Shown here: in pieces, positions 63,563 to 64,000 of the stretch
Layout: every line of letters begins with the position of its first letter
Numbering within the stretch: the first letter of the stretch is position 1
From: Bacteroidota bacterium
GTDB lineage: Bacteria > Bacteroidota > Bacteroidia > Chitinophagales > Chitinophagaceae
Length of the DNA stretch: 64,000 nt
Assembly: GCA_023428755.1 (NCBI GenBank)
Contig: JAEYWX010000005.1
Location: 1-64,000 of the forward strand
Direction of reading: 5' to 3'
The notes under the pieces: model-generated
The model's input: the letters and a program-made list of their open reading frames with translations, nothing else
Told to the model about the DNA's origin: nothing
Database searches by the model: none
Program-made: the position numbers and the translations under genes

Positions 63563-64000
63563 ATGGTATTGCTTGATATTTCTTCGTGGTGGCAAGGCAT
63601 GGATTTTTTCTCGAAAATTTTCTGGGCCATCGCACTCCTGTTTTCCTTGTTATTTCTCATTCAGTTAGTGGCTTCCTTTGCAGGCGGCGATGGTGATGAG
63701 GCATTTGGCGATGCCGATGATTATGTGAGCGGGGACGATGGTATCGGTTACCAGTTTTTCACCATCCGCAACATGATCGCTTTCTTCACTTTCTTTGGCT
63801 GGGCGGGTATTGCAGGCATCAGCGGCGGACTCAACAAAGGACTTACCATTGCACTGGCAGTAGTGGCCGGTTCGTTGGTTGTTTTGCTGATGGCATTTCT
63901 CTTTCGCAGTATGAGCAAACTCAAACAAAGCGGCACATTACAACTGAAAAATGCGGTGGGCTTAATTGCTGAAACCTATTTGTTTATTCCGGCAAGCAGG
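63563..64000 (+). CDS. NfeD-like membrane protein, cut by the window edge
   Basis: Partial gene: 146 codons visible, no stop before the window end. It begins MVLLDISSWWQGMDFF with a transmembrane helix (FWAIALLFSLLFLIQLVA), then an acidic loop (GDGDEAFGDADD) and two more helices (FFTFFGWAGIAGIS; TIALAVVAGSLVVLLMAFLF). It ends in SGTLQLKNAVGLIAETYLFIPA, the start of an OB-fold domain. This matches NfeD/YuaF-type proteins that usually partner flotillins; a flotillin gene may follow beyond the edge. Confidence 0.75.
   Translation, partial: MVLLDISSWWQGMDFFSKIFWAIALLFSLLFLIQLVASFAGGDGDEAFGDADDYVSGDDGIGYQFFTIRNMIAFFTFFGWAGIAGISGGLNKGLTIALAVVAGSLVVLLMAFLFRSMSKLKQSGTLQLKNAVGLIAETYLFIPASR

Noticed and set aside
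1..64000. CRISPR arrays, insertion sequences, rRNA genes
   Set aside because: No regularly spaced direct repeats with unique spacers, no transposase ORF and no rRNA-like segment were seen.

Overview
The window looks like a chromosomal segment of a Bacteroidota bacterium, most likely family Chitinophagaceae. Base composition is moderate. Signs for this placement are TAnnTTTG-type -7 promoter boxes, a lack of clear Shine-Dalgarno sites, a secreted protein with a type IX secretion (T9SS) C-terminal sorting domain, DUF4256 and CDGSH proteins, and many lipoproteins and exported proteins of unknown function. The genus call is inference from protein style, not from a marker gene.

Layout. 1-316 holds a 78-bp direct repeat flanking a REP-like unit. 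317-3619 is the pta-ackA acetate operon (minus strand). 3886-5517 is an exported M28 peptidase. 5572-8420 is the main accessory island, all on the minus strand: a possible structured RNA, a 71-codon basic ORF, a retron-type reverse transcriptase, a HipB-like repressor and a HipA-like kinase. 8738-17440 is mixed: a sortilin-like Asp-box protein, a T9SS-exported SUEL-type lectin, DUF4256, CDGSH, an AraC regulator, an exported HExxH protein and a nucleoid-associated protein. 17611-21217 is a GH20 hexosaminidase with an S15 peptidase. 21348-26251 is a 5-oxoprolinase cluster (fused PxpB-PxpC, a lipoprotein, PxpA, an NRAMP-type transporter, a 2H phosphoesterase). 26329-28890 is pfkA-pyk. 29173-33419 holds an RmlD-like reductase, a CHAD protein and two arginine/citrulline-handling enzymes (CtlX, ArcA). 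33564-39152 holds a possible umuD remnant, an RluE-like pseudouridine synthase, a CrtA-like protein and smc. 39153-45225 holds a patatin, coaD, a hotdog thioesterase, a P2A Ca2+-type ATPase, a CBM48 protein and a YdeI-like protein. 45478-48493 is a fasciclin protein followed by hutI-hutG. 48616-60132 is almost entirely minus-strand exported proteins of unknown function, including a tandem SET pair and a paralogue broken by a stop codon. It is closed by a divergent TPR histidine kinase and NarL-type regulator (60292-62849). The window ends with a YkgJ-type cysteine-cluster protein and the start of an NfeD-like membrane protein that runs off the edge.

How genes work together. Pta/AckA make acetate and ATP from acetyl-CoA, and PfkA and Pyk are the two regulated kinases of glycolysis. 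PxpABC hydrolyse 5-oxoproline to glutamate, HutI/HutG finish histidine breakdown to glutamate, and ArcA/CtlX act on arginine and citrulline, so several loci feed amino-acid catabolism. GH20, S15, M28 and Asp-box proteins suggest use of glycans and peptides outside the cytoplasm.

The most notable item is the retron-HipBA island. The RT carries the retron NAxxH motif and a VTG-like motif, and it sits directly upstream of a complete hipBA module that also has its own promoter and operator. Whether the two form one defence system or are merely neighbours cannot be settled from sequence alone.
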